DNA from: Lumnitzera littorea
Taxonomy: Eukaryota > Streptophyta > Magnoliopsida > Myrtales > Combretaceae
Length of the DNA stretch: 64,000 bases
Reading direction: 5' to 3'
Assembly (NCBI GenBank): GCA_024138015.1
Contig: JAMXBB010000010.1
Location: forward strand, 9,383,653-9,447,652
Each line of letters begins with the position of its first letter. The stretch's first letter is position 1. Below, one piece after another: positions 1-11,206 of this stretch. A program made the translations under genes and the position numbers. The notes below the pieces were generated by a model. It was not told the origin of the DNA. It ran no database searches and was given only the letters and a program-made list of their open reading frames with translations.

Positions 1-944
1 GATTATTAAATAGTATATAAGGAAAGAAGTACGATTGTCAAGTAAACTACAATCGAATATGTATCTAAACATCCTAAAATAATAATAGGATGAGTAATCA
101 GTAACGATGGAAATGGAATTAAAGCAACAAGTTGGAGATGATTAGGACTTTTAATTAAAAGTTACTTAGTTATTCCAAAAATCAATCTAGAAAGGCATAA
201 CTCTTTAGAAAGTAAATTTTATAAAACGGTTATCTATTGGTAAACTAATTATGATAGGATAATAAGAAGGTTGATCAAAGATAGTTATTTAAGGATTTGA
301 GCTTAAAAGAATTAGAAGATAAGTAGTGATTTCATTGAAGGACTCTTCCTTGATCTTAGTTGAATGATAAGTATGAATAAAAGAATCCGTTGATAAGTAA
401 CCTTATTGTAGGATATACAAATGGATGAAATATAAGTACAACGATGATATTAAGGTGTTCATTTACTACAAGTTTGAAATTGGTAAACGAAAAGAGATTT
501 AAGGTGATTGGGATTATCATTACTTGTTAGTTTAGAATCTATATTAAAGGAAGGATATCGATCCAATATGTTAAAGGATATGATTAAAGTGGAACTCAAA
601 AGAAAAACTATAAGTGGTAGATCATGAGGAATTTTATTGATAGCTATAAGTGAGAAATTGAGGAAAATACCAATAAGTATTTGATTTATCAATAATATAT
701 AAATGTTTAAGTGTATTTCTAAAGATTATTTTGTGAATATTTGAACTTTATGATTCAGTTAACCAAGAATCAAACGTATAGGTGAAAATTCTATATTGGA
801 TAATGGGACCATAAGAGTTAAAGATGTAACTATATTTTTCTGGAATCACCTCCAATTAGGATGATATCGATATAGGATCAGTGCATAGATTGTACTTATA
901 GAATTAGGAGAAACGTATACATGCCAGTTGTATATGAAGATACT
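1..944. other. AT-rich interval, no gene recognised
   Basis: The longest open frames (minus strand, near 459-692 and 846-1151) look like chance frames in AT-rich DNA and match nothing I know. Because a degenerate reverse transcriptase follows directly on the plus strand, this interval is probably the more decayed upstream part of the same gypsy pol, but I could not align it to a domain. Confidence 0.4.
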
Positions 945-1250
945 AGTGGTGATAATTATCAATAGCATGTTGATATATAAAGTATATGTAGATGTCATTA
1001 ATGAAGTTAAGTGACCATAAGTAGTATGTCGAAATTGAAGAAATGTGATTTTTAAAAGAGATAATACTTCTTTCATTAAACCAATTATCTTTGGAGAAGG
1101 AATTTTTGTGGATATTGAAAATATTGAATTGGAGATTAGAGGAAAATCCATTAAGGTAATAATGCACAGGAAAGCTATGAAGTTACATTACACTTCATAT
1201 GAGCAGTTGCAATAGGTAACCCAACAAAGTAATGGCAAATCTAAAATAGT
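945..1250 (+). pseudogene. Ty3/gypsy reverse transcriptase relic, plus strand
   Basis: Plus-strand frames with several shifts and stops recall the end of the gypsy reverse transcriptase palm and the RNase H connection. Near 960-990 there is a segment like the 'DDILIYS' catalytic loop, with both aspartates lost. It is followed by KLKKCDF near 1035-1055 and a SF...GEGI.VD..NIE stretch near 1075-1135. The same ordered landmarks occur in the better preserved minus-strand copy at 33440-33640, which supports the call. It lies upstream of a polypurine tract and LTR start at 2143-2157, as expected for the 3' half of one element. Heavily decayed, certainly non-functional. Confidence 0.5.
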
Positions 1251-2142
1251 CAATTCATTATTGTTGAGTCTCATGTCATGTTAATCTCATTAGTGTATTA
1301 TGTCATGTCAAGTCTTATCGAGTATTAAGTTCTTATCAATATTGTCTTTCTTGCTAGGTTTGTTAGTCAAAAGTCATATTTATTCCTGTTGAGTCAAGTT
1401 AACTCAAATACAATTGATCTGCAATGTCAACCATTTCATTTGAATCCAAGATAGAAGAAAGTCAAGATTTGCCAAATTTACTTCTATTGATCTTATGCTA
1501 AGTTGTATGATGAAAGGAATGAGAAGCTACAGTAACGACATAATTATTGTGAGTGGAAGAGGATAAGAAGAAAGGTAATGACATGAGGTAAACTTAGAAC
1601 CGTTAATGATCATAAATAAAATTTAGGAATTAGTAAAACAAGGAACAAATGGAAGATAAGCCAATAAGAAACCTTGAGAGGTTATAAAACTAAGTCATAA
1701 GATAGTATAAGCAATTAGAGGATTGCGGTAATAGAATAAGGCATGAATGATATCAAAGTATAGAATACATAGAAGGAAAATGGGATTGAGAAATTGAAAG
1801 ATAAATTAAGAGATCGAGCAAAGCTTCAGGTAGAGAAGAAGTGGAAAGTTAATCCGAAAGCGATTCATAAGCTTAGTTAGAAGATAATTTAGTAGAATAG
1901 AAAATGGGATTTCAAAGTTGTAAAGAACCCACAAAAAAACTAGATAATTAGGTTCAGAAGTTAAAAAAGTTGAGACATAGAATAAGTAAAGGTATAATTG
2001 AACGAAGGTTTAGACTTAGAAGTTATAGTAAAGCTTAATATAGTGAAGATGAACTATTACTTATGGTTTCTTCAATTTTTAGAATAGTAAGAGAATATAA
2101 GCTAACAATCTTAGATAATAGTTTCGAGGATGGAACTATTGT
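1251..2142 (+). other. Decayed 3' part of the gypsy element
   Basis: No domain is recognisable. The purine-rich plus strand and the position between a reverse transcriptase relic and a polypurine tract suggest remains of RNase H, integrase and the 3' untranslated region. This is inferred from position only. Confidence 0.3.
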
Positions 2143-2156
2143 AAGGAGGGTGGAAA
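2143..2156 (+). promoter_or_regulatory. Polypurine tract of gypsy element
   Basis: A run of purines (AAGGAGGGTGGAAA) ends exactly where a TGTAAGCTCC LTR start begins. This is the standard priming site for plus-strand DNA synthesis in LTR retrotransposons and fixes the element as plus-strand. Confidence 0.6.
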
Positions 2157-3330
2157 TGTAAGCTCCACGATTAGCTATTCGGAGTTTGGTTCATAAAATT
2201 TAAGGCAATTGAGCAAATTGTCCAATTTAGCCCAAATTTTATGACGAAGTTAGGAATATTAGTAAAATCGATCGTAAATATTCAAATTTAAGAAAATAAG
2301 TAATAAAATAAAAGAATATAAAATTTTCAAATTTTAAGTATATTACTCGTTATTTATCAAAAATGCGTAAAATGCATTCCGATAATTAATGAATCATTAG
2401 AGATAAATTATATACACACTAAAAATTATAAAATAATTTAAATAATATTTAGGAGTATTTATTGATACTAAATATGTATTTATTTGTAGATGAAAATACG
2501 TGTACTTATTTAAAATATGCAAAATAAGCTAAAATAAGGTTAATTAATTAAAAAAAATTCATAAATAATTAAGGAAAAATCAAGAAAATTCAAAAAAGTT
2601 ATGGAAATGTTTGGAATAAGGGCATGGCAAGTAGAAAATCAACCAATTAGATTAAAACAACAAAAAAGACAATTTAGAAGAGAATAAGACCAATGTCACC
2701 TCAATTTAATGCATTAAAATTTCTTTATACTTCTATAAATAGTAAAAAAAATTTAGAAGCTCATTTTGGATGTTTGGAATTGTAGAAAATTAGAGAGATG
2801 TGAAATTAAGAGGAAATTGGGGTTTTTATGAAAAATTATAAAAAACTGTGCAGTTGGGACTTCTAAGGAGAACCTAGACTCGATGAGCAGCTGGGAATGG
2901 ATAATGACGACCACCACACAGTGGTGGTACTGCCTAGATGGGCCAACATACCCATGACCACCAACTATGGCTAGAGCCACCAATTCTAGTGAGTTCTGAT
3001 TTCTATCTGATTTTTTTTTTAAATTGTTAAAAATATCAAAATTAGTTGGAAAATTATGAAATTTGTTATTTTGGAATATTTTTGTATTTGGTTTATAGGA
3101 AAAATATTATTTTAATGAAAATATATCCTGTAATATATGGTCCTTAAGAAATCATGCAAAACTGAGTATGTTTTGATTTATAAATAAATGACCTTAGAAG
3201 TGTAGGTATATGTAAAATGACTATAACCATAGGATTATTGAAAACTCTAAAATGTTTCTTGAAACCCAACTTGTGGCACCAGGACCATCTTGTTTTTTTG
3301 TTCAATTTCCATCCTAATTTAATTAGTTAG
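2157..3330 (+). repeat. LTR, 5' part, of the 3.5-kb gypsy LTR family
   Basis: It begins with TGTAAGCTCCAC, directly after the polypurine tract. The order of landmarks matches the LTR at 36896: the TGTAAGCYCCAC start, an AT-rich stretch with similar words, and then a GC-richer block with GACCACCAC repeats at 2908-2950 that corresponds to 37640-37665. The other LTRs of this family are about 3.5 kb, so this copy is truncated near 3330, where similarity fades. It is the 3' LTR of the element whose pol lies at 945-2142. Confidence 0.6.
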
Positions 3331-3894
3331 TAGTATATTTGTGAAACACCCAAATTCTTCAAAACCTATTAAAGTATCCATTAAAGTTAATTAGAACAAA
3401 AATTTGGATTAAGTAATTGAATCGGTATTAGCTTATCAGCATATAGTATAGTGGAAGCTTATATCTAGTTAATATGACTTAAGAACCATAGCATAGATAA
3501 TTGATGGTTAAATTATAATAGTAACACTAGTGTAAGATTATAATTTAACTCTACTCTTAATAGATATCAACTCCTCGGACCAATCACTAGAAGCCGAGTA
3601 AGAGGACTATTAGGACTCACTCGACATGTCTTATTTCAAGAATTACTAAGAAGAGAGGATTCTATGTCGAGCTAGTCAAACTGTCAAGTAGATTTACCAA
3701 CCTACTGAATAGCTACAGCTACTGTCGAACTTTTGCATGGTTTAACATGGTTTCTAAGTAGCCTAGTGCTAAGCATCTAACCGATCCAAGCTGCCGACCT
3801 TCTTATTTGTCAAGCTTCTAAGCCAAACAACTTAAAGAGAATACAGGTATCTTTAAGCGATCAAGCTTTAACTTAAATTAGACTAGGTCAACTC
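3331..3894. other. Unassigned interval
   Basis: There is no coding potential. Positions 3540-3780 are pyrimidine-rich, with CGAGC and GTCGA words resembling the leader or LTR style of sequence at 17280-17480. It may be a separate LTR fragment, but I found no boundaries. Confidence 0.25.
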
Positions 3895-4215
3895 TAATTG
3901 TTGACTTTCTTTTGATCTCTTCTGAGCTAAATCTTGCAATTGCTAAACTGCCTCAAAATTCATTTCCTTTCTTGTTTCTTTAGCATGTGATAGCAAAGCT
4001 GCTCAAGCAATTGCTAACAGTCTATATCTTCATGGGTGGACAAAGCACATTGACATTGACATTCATTTTACTAGAGATCAAGTAGCTTAAGGTTTTCTCA
4101 AGACCGTTTTTGTTCCTTCTAAGCTATAACTTGTTCACATGTTTACTAAATCTATTTCTAAGTCACAAATGACATTCTTTTGCTCCAACTCTTATTGAAT
4201 ATATTGATTTTATGA
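3895..4215 (+). pseudogene. Ty1/copia RNase H / pol C-terminus relic
   Basis: Plus-strand translation gives a recognisable copia pol tail. A degenerate W.LQLL..L segment at about 3930-3960 is followed by CDSKAAQAIA at about 3988-4017, then TKHIDIDIHF.RD at about 4045-4080, and finally a V.MFTKS motif near 4135-4160. In intact elements these are the RNase H core (CDN..A), the TKHI.ID.HF block and the terminal 'D.FTK.L' motif. In-frame stops are present and no LTR or other pol domain is nearby, so this is an isolated fragment. Confidence 0.65.
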
Positions 4216-4881
4216 TAAAGCCTTTTTTTATACAATCACTAAATGAATTTTTATTATTCTAGAAAAGAAGCAATTTTAGAATGTAATAATCAGTTTTGGG
4301 TTTTAGGACATATTAAGGATTACTTATACATTTTTAAAGGTTTTGGGTGATGAAAAACCATATTTTTAAAGGTTTAAGGTTCTATTTTCATACGATCAAT
4401 AATTTACAAAGTGGATTTGCAATTATCCTAATAAAAATAGAATGGGTAGCATATTTGAACAAATATCAAAGCATAAGGGCTTGATTATATATAATTGAAT
4501 TTGCGGGTTTAAGCGTACATTATTGCTTATCGAGGATAAATTTTCCAATTGCACCAAATTCTCATCACAATTTGTTTCATGACAAGTATTTTTTGGAGAT
4601 CATTTTCCCTGTTGAAAGTTACTTTTCAAGTAGAAAACATTTCCTTATAAGGGAGAAAAAAATTTCATTAAGAGTAAAAATCTTAACATTTTCAATAAAA
4701 AAAGGAATTAGGCTTTTTAAAATAGAAAATTATTTTCCATGATAAGGTAATTTGTATAATAAGATTTTTGTTAGGATAACTTGTAAACTCTCCTTTAAAC
4801 ATGAAATGTTTTTGATAAGAAAAAGTTAAATACTTGTTATAAAAATTATAAATCCATATTGTTAAAGTAGCTAGGATATTT
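4216..4881. other. AT-rich interval, nothing recognised
   Basis: I see no open frame of note, no terminal repeats and no domain similarity. Confidence 0.4.
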
Positions 4882-5450
4882 TCTATAGGAACCTAAAGGG
4901 GGTTAAGTAAAATGCCTCAAGGTTATCATATCACGTGTGCACTCACAATATGAAAGTTGGTTCACTAATCAGATATTGCAAGTTTCAGGTTAAATATTTC
5001 TTCATGCTTATCACATTTAATGATAATATGTGAAAATTAATTAAAATAAAAATAACTATGGAAACTAATATTTATAAAATTGGAATTACCTACTAAACAA
5101 TGAAATTGGATAGTAAAAAATTTAAAAGTAATAAGTGTAAACAAAATTTAAGGAAGATAGAAATTTAAAAGTAAATAGTACGAATCTCGATCCTAAACAT
5201 ATCCTTTGAGACTTAAGTTTTTTGCTTTGATCCTAACCTATTCCTATCTTTAGAGAGACTTATAAAAACACTATTAGGGTGAGAAAAACTACGGCTTAAT
5301 GGGTTCATTACTTATAATTATTGTTTAAGCAAGTTATCAATTCTTATTTAGCACATTATGAGACTTAGGTGTAAGTGAGTACATGGTGGGTAGTGTATGA
5401 CATCCTACTTGACAGTTTCTGAAATTTTTTATTGGAAACCTATCCTGTGA
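4882..5450 (-). repeat. LTR 3'-end fragment, minus orientation, 3.5-kb family
   Basis: The landmarks ACCTAAAGGGGG, ATCACGTGTGCACTCACAAT, CTACTAAACAATGA and AAGCAAGTTATCAA occur in the same order and spacing as at 20273-20800 and 31765-32300. Those are minus-oriented copies of the same LTR family. This copy is more diverged, and its right boundary is a guess. Confidence 0.5.
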
Positions 5451-8252
5451 CATATTGGAACCACCTTATACCTTATGAAACCTATATTTTCTTTAAATCT
5501 TTCTTGAAAAATTTGTATTGGACGCATAATCAAATATCAAACCCATAACTACACAACAATTGAATCAGCTAGTAATAATTTGAAAGATTCCTAAATTTTT
5601 GATATAGTTTAAATTAGGACAATATTAAACTTTGGTAAGCAAAATTGATAATTTTCCTATAATTGTAAATGTTTAAGCACTTGATTGGGTTATGCTTAAA
5701 TTTTGTTTGTCTTTTCAAATTATCAAAATGAAAATTTTATCAAACCCTAATATTGCTACATACAAGATACAAAAACCATATGCTAAGTAATTTCGATAAA
5801 ATATATTAGATAATAAGCAATAAATTAAGATGCTTTAAGAATTTACTAGACTAAAGTTAGCAAAAGAGGAAAGATGCAAAAATTTGAGATAGTAAAAGAA
5901 GAGACAAGGTCATGACGTTGATTGAATACTAAGTAAGTTCTTTGTTGGTTTGTATGTGGTATTGTATGGTGTTGAAGTGGAAAATTCTAATTGGAATGGG
6001 GTTTGTGCGAAGGAGAAGGGAGAAATGGATGTTTGCTGTTCATAAGGTAAACACAAGTACTAAATGCAACTATATCTAGTGACTATGTTGGTTGAGGAAG
6101 GGTTTATAAAGTTATACGAGCACTAAACACAACTGTATCAAGTGACCATGTTGGTTGAGGAAAGGTTTAGAAAGTTACACGAGCCTTAAACACGATCATG
6201 TCTAGGTCGCGTTGCAAGCACAGTCTTGATATGACTATGTTGCACAACCATGTCTATTGTGAGGTTTCTCCTTCTTTGTTCTTTTTCTAATCTTTTCGTA
6301 GCCAAAAGATACATTGCCTTAGAAGTATGGCCATATACCTTCAATGCTCTTTTTCTAAGCTTCCTTTTTCTCCCATTTTTAATTTCTTTTTTCCTTCATA
6401 CTTGTTTCTTGATTTTTCAAATAATTTTTTTTAGATTGCTTTATCTTTTCTAAATGCTTTTTAACAAATTTTATTTAAGTTTGATCTAATCTCTTTTCAA
6501 GGGATTAGTGTAAGGGAGTGTAGTAGTTTTAAGTTAGGTTTTATCACTTATATTAGGTGTAAACAGTTCTAAGGTGTTGAGTTCCTAGTGTTCAACTTTA
6601 TTAGGTACATGATACATGCGTATTTGCTTATGTGTGTATGTTACTACTCGAAATGGACAATATGAAACATCTACCTTAATTAATTAAGTGTTGCATGTGC
6701 TTAGCTTTAGTCAACACCTTGGGAAGAATGGTGTGTTAGCAAGGCACTTAATGATCTATGCACAAATGTTATCTCGAGTAGAGTTCCATATAGAAATGAT
6801 TTAGGTAGATCTAAGTTGGTTACTTAATACCTGGACATCTGGTTACTTGGGTATTAGGGAAGACCCAACAATGATATTATATGGTATTATATTTATCTTT
6901 TAGTTGTTATTTCTATTCAATTTCTAGACCTTGTTACTTGTAGGAAGTCACTTGTAACTCCGATTATATTTGGTTAGTAGTTCACATATTACCAGTTGTT
7001 CGATTGTTAGTTGGCTCCATTCATATGTTTTGTTCCATTTATAGCATTAGTTAACTTTGTACGTGTTTAGTGAATTAAGGAGGATTAAGCAAAACATTTA
7101 TTGCTCTATTATTATAGAGACATGTTATCTAAAGAGAAATAGATTTGAGTTGGCAAATTAGTTGAGATTTATGGTTTTAGATGTTTAATGTAGGCTCTAG
7201 AAGTCTTAGCGTGTCACATGCCAACTATAGTGATTTTATGGTTTTAGTTGTAGTGAGTCATTAGTAGGGATGCATGTCGGACTATAGTGCTCGAGATTCA
7301 AGAGCATTACACAAACTCTATTGAATATGATAATTACTTGTTAACTTATGGCACAATAAAATCAAAATCAAACTCCTAATAGATTTCAAATGCATTTCAT
7401 CATGAATGGCAATGTTTGCTTTCATACTAAAAAGATGATGTGCCTAAATCCTTGAAAAAATTAGGAGCTCATTCTCAATTCCATGTAGCTTCTCAAGATT
7501 GGACTCTTAATAGCTCTTCAACCGCAATATGACAATTTAGGAGAAAGATCATTGGGTAATTGTAATCTCAAGGCATTCAAATAAAGAATCTAAGGAAATT
7601 AACATTAGATTGTAAGAACGAATAAAGATTCTACGTATGGTGTAAAGGAAATAAAGAAATATATGTTGTGCCTTTTTTTCCCTATGATCTTATAAAATAG
7701 GGAAATTAATAGTGATGTGGATGATTTTTGAAAATTGATATGTTACTCCAATCCAATAAACAAACTAAGTTGATTTATTCCTGAAAATAATATGACGCAC
7801 AATCTTAGAAAATAATCGGTTTTATGTACACTACAATAGATGATAAGTACAAGAAGGGTCGAGAAAAAAACTCAATATATTAATTTAATGTGACTTGTCT
7901 TCTTTGCATATCATGATTGGCCCATTTATAAGCATAAAGGGAAAATAAAAGTACCAATAATAAAGATATGATAAAAGAAAACTCATGAATATCCTATTGT
8001 CTAAGAAAATATCATAAAAAGGAAAAATTCTTGATAACTTAATAGTTAAGATATCAATACAAATGAAAATTTTAATTCCCCAAATTTGTAAAAGAGAACT
8101 AAGACTTTGACTAAAATAATAATATTCTTAAAACATATAGAAGAAACATTCCATAAGAAGATACAATGTCAACACTTTCTAGAAGTTGAATGGTTAGAAG
8201 TAGCACTACCTAGAAAAGAAGTAGCATCCCTTGGAAATCGGAGTAGGGAAGA
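5451..8252. other. AT-rich intergenic DNA, no gene
   Basis: No domain was recognised on either strand. A T-rich frame at 6250-6453 encodes a phenylalanine-rich hydrophobic peptide and is almost certainly chance. The frame at 8107-8298 is lysine- and glutamate-rich and has no similarity that I know. A short tandem duplication occurs at 6056-6190 (listed separately). Confidence 0.4.
6056..6190. repeat. Two diverged tandem copies of a ~65-bp unit
   Basis: The words ACTAAA.GCAACT, GTTGGTTGAGGAA.GGTTTA and AAAGTTA.ACGAG repeat in the same order, once at about 6056-6122 and again at about 6123-6187. A partial third copy may start at 6186 (CCTTAAACACGATC). Function unknown. Confidence 0.5.
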
Positions 8253-11076
8253 AAGAAGATCAATATATAACAACCAAAATTATGAAAAGAAGTTGTAATC
8301 ATCAACTCATCTTCGGAGGTAGGAACCTAAAGTACAATAGAACTAGTGTCAAAAAGTAAAAAAGTAGAAGTGGAAGTGAAACATAAAGTAACCAAAAGGC
8401 ATAAATAAAAGATGGGGGATTGAACATGTTAAAAATCTATGACTCAAATGGCAGTTTGCATAATTATTAATGATTAATAATAACCTTATTAAAGGAAAAG
8501 TCTTCATAAAAGGTGTCACTACATATGTTCTTAATAAATAATTAATATGAATAGTATGATAAGAGGGAAATCAATTAGAAATGTAATGATAGATCCATAG
8601 AAAATCCGAGAAAGGGGTTTCAAAAACATGGTTTTAAGTATGGAATATAGAATCTAGCAATAAATGCCCCTTTTATAATTTTAGAAGAAATGGTGAGTCT
8701 TTGGCTCACTTCCATCTCTATAGTTTTTTTCTAGATGTAGAAGCTTGTTATGAAAGCTTTTGTCCTAGGTAGACTTGAGGCAAGGTCAAAATATGGCTTA
8801 GAATTGATCCAGACTTGTTAGGTCAAGGGCTTAGTTCTCCTTGAATCGAGATTAGTCTGGCTTAGGCCAGTTTCTAATTGGTTCAATTGGTTCGTAAATT
8901 CAATTTTTTTCTAATTGGGAAAATTCTTTTTATCTTTATTTTTAATTTAGAAAAAAAAAACCACTAATAAATCACAATAATTTAAAATTTTGATTATTTA
9001 ACTTTAGTAATTGCTGGGCACTAAAATTAATTAATTACAACTTATTAATTGTTGGATATGATATTAATAATTTGCATTTTTAATAATGTGTAATTATTAC
9101 TTTAGGCCGACGATTAGTGAATTGAGTAAATAAATCTCTTTTGGTAAGCAACATCTAAAGAATGCTTGCTAATATAATCTATATGGGACTAGATTTATGA
9201 TAGGCAATGCTTATTGTGCTTTTTTATTATTTCAGAGAAAACAATATAATCTATGTAGGAGTAGAACTAATATTGTAAAAAAAACAATATCTATCTAATA
9301 TTTATAATACACTTGTCATTTTATATATGATATAAATATATTCTTTATGTCCTTTAATATATTAAATGATAAATATATTTGTTTTTTTATAAATCATTAA
9401 AATATATTATTTATAGAAGTAGTTGCTTTTTCAAAAACTAGGTTAGATTGTACGAAACTTATGATATCTTATGCCCTGAACTCTTTTGGTGGTATTTCTT
9501 TTTTTTTGAAAAAATCCTTTGATAGTTAAAGTAATATATTTTTTACAATAACTATTTACTTTTACCAATATCAAAATATATGAGTTTTAATGATTTTTTT
9601 TATAAACCCATATATTATTCAATCTCCATATTAACTTTTAAATATAAATAATAATATATATTTAATTTTATTTTATATTTTAATTAAAGTGAATGCTTAA
9701 ATTTAATTTATAAAAAACTTTATGTTTTTGTATTTTTTTTATATTTTTGAGTCAGAATCGACGGATTGAATTATCGGTTTCTTTAATATTGGCTTAAACT
9801 TATCAGTTCAATGGTTAAGCTATGGTTCAAACCCATGAGCCCATTCGATGAATTGTCGGATTGGTTTGGGTGATTCACTAATTGGACCCATCGGTATCCT
9901 ATGTCTAGTCTTGGATAGTATAGGAAAGAAAAAAAAGCCAAAATCTCATCGTTTGTACTTGGTCATTCATTTCCTCAACAGTCAAATACAGCATTGGAGT
10001 CCCGACATTGCAACCTAAAAACCTACGCGTACCATGGTGAGACTAACGCGACAGAGCAAATCTTTTTGACAAAAGAATCCTACGGATCTAAAAACTCCAT
10101 ATCGTCTATCATTTTACTAGTTAGTCCTGTGCATAAAACATCTACCTACTTACTGGTATAGAGTAACGGGGCACGCTTCTTCATGACGAGACAGAAATGA
10201 ACCCTATAGTTTGCAATCTGAGAACTCATTAGAGTTGGTGTTTTCTTCGCTTTTAATTTTCTGTATCGCTTGTATCAAATTACGTTCGAATTCTTCCCCA
10301 TCCACCCACTCGCAAATTTGCGCCTTAATAAGCCTTTGATTTTTGCTGATCAAATCCCAAACTGGATAAAATTTCCTGGGCATCACAAAATCGGATTCGT
10401 TCAGCTTCACGCTTGGGCAGTAATCACCTATACCATCACCGAAATATATTAATCTTCCAATCCCTTGCTCGCTCATGGATTGTCGAAATTTTTCAATCAC
10501 CTTACCCTGTCAAGTGGTGACAATCATAATTAAAAATTTAATAATCAATTTAGATTTAGATGATGGCATTTATTGTCCAAATTTAAGTCGGATGTCATTG
10601 TATGGATGAATAATAAATCAATTCGGGATTCCGTTCTAGAAAAGGAAAGCTGATTATCTTGGAGGGATTAAAGCAAAAAATATTACATACATTTTTTTAA
10701 ACTAAATTTCGGAAAACAATCTTTTCGAAAGTTTCGAAGTAGCAAGAGTAGATCAAGTTGTCCTTCAGGTGTGCACTGATTATTGGGTTCGCAAAGGAAT
10801 AGAAGGTGTCAATAAAACCAATTTCTGTGACTTTATTAACTAAGACTAATACGTTTATAAATGCATTGAGACAAAACCTGTAGTGAGGGATGCAACATAA
10901 TATGATTCACTCACTTACGTAATCTCTGACCTGTTTATTTTAATATCATTAGCTATTTTTAGGAAGAAATGAAACGGATAATTCTAAAAAATCGAGGACT
11001 ATGACTATTTTAAGAAAACTCAAGACAAAAATCTAAACTTTATATTCTTAAAAGATGTTAAAAGGGTACTTAATAT
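8253..11076. repeat. First copy of a near-identical 2824-bp segment
   Basis: This segment reappears at 11207-14030 with a constant offset of 2954. By eye the copies are virtually identical; I noticed one substitution, G at 9368 against T at 12322. The segment includes the last exon of the phosphatase gene (10204-10506). It ends at an N gap, just where the second copy runs into a poly-T tract (14031 onward). This pattern suggests two overlapping contig ends that were not merged. Confidence 0.85.
10204..10506 (-). pseudogene. Duplicate last exon of the HAD phosphatase gene
   Basis: This is a copy of exon 4 of the gene at 13158-14830. It encodes the C-terminal 100 residues, including the GDGIGDYCPS metal-binding motif and the VMPRK...VWDLI stretch typical of the plant PS2/PEPC1-like phosphatases. 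Exons 1-3 are absent because the segment stops at the N gap at 11077. It is most likely an assembly duplicate of the real exon rather than a separate gene. If the duplication is genuine, it is a 5'-truncated pseudogene. Confidence 0.75.
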
Positions 11077-11206
11077 NNNNNNNNNNNNNNNNNNNNNNNN
11101 NNNNNNNNNNNNNNNNNNNNNNNNNNNNNNNNNNNNNNNNNNNNNNNNNNNNNNNNNNNNNNNNNNNNNNNNNNNNNNNNNNNNNNNNNNNNNNNNNNNN
11201 NNNNNN
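11077..11206. other. Assembly gap (130 N)
   Basis: A run of unknown bases lies exactly between the two copies of the 2.8-kb segment. The left contig stops just before the position of a poly-T tract in the other copy, a common cause of an assembly break. Confidence 0.95.

Noticed and set aside
8750..9910. TIR element bounded by GGTTCAATTGG-type words
   Set aside because: The blocks at 8860-8900 and 9750-9910 look loosely inverted, but I could not define matching ends or a target duplication.
10204..10506. A second, independent phosphatase gene
   Set aside because: Only exon 4 is present, it is virtually identical to the authentic exon, and it ends at the N gap. An assembly duplicate is more likely.
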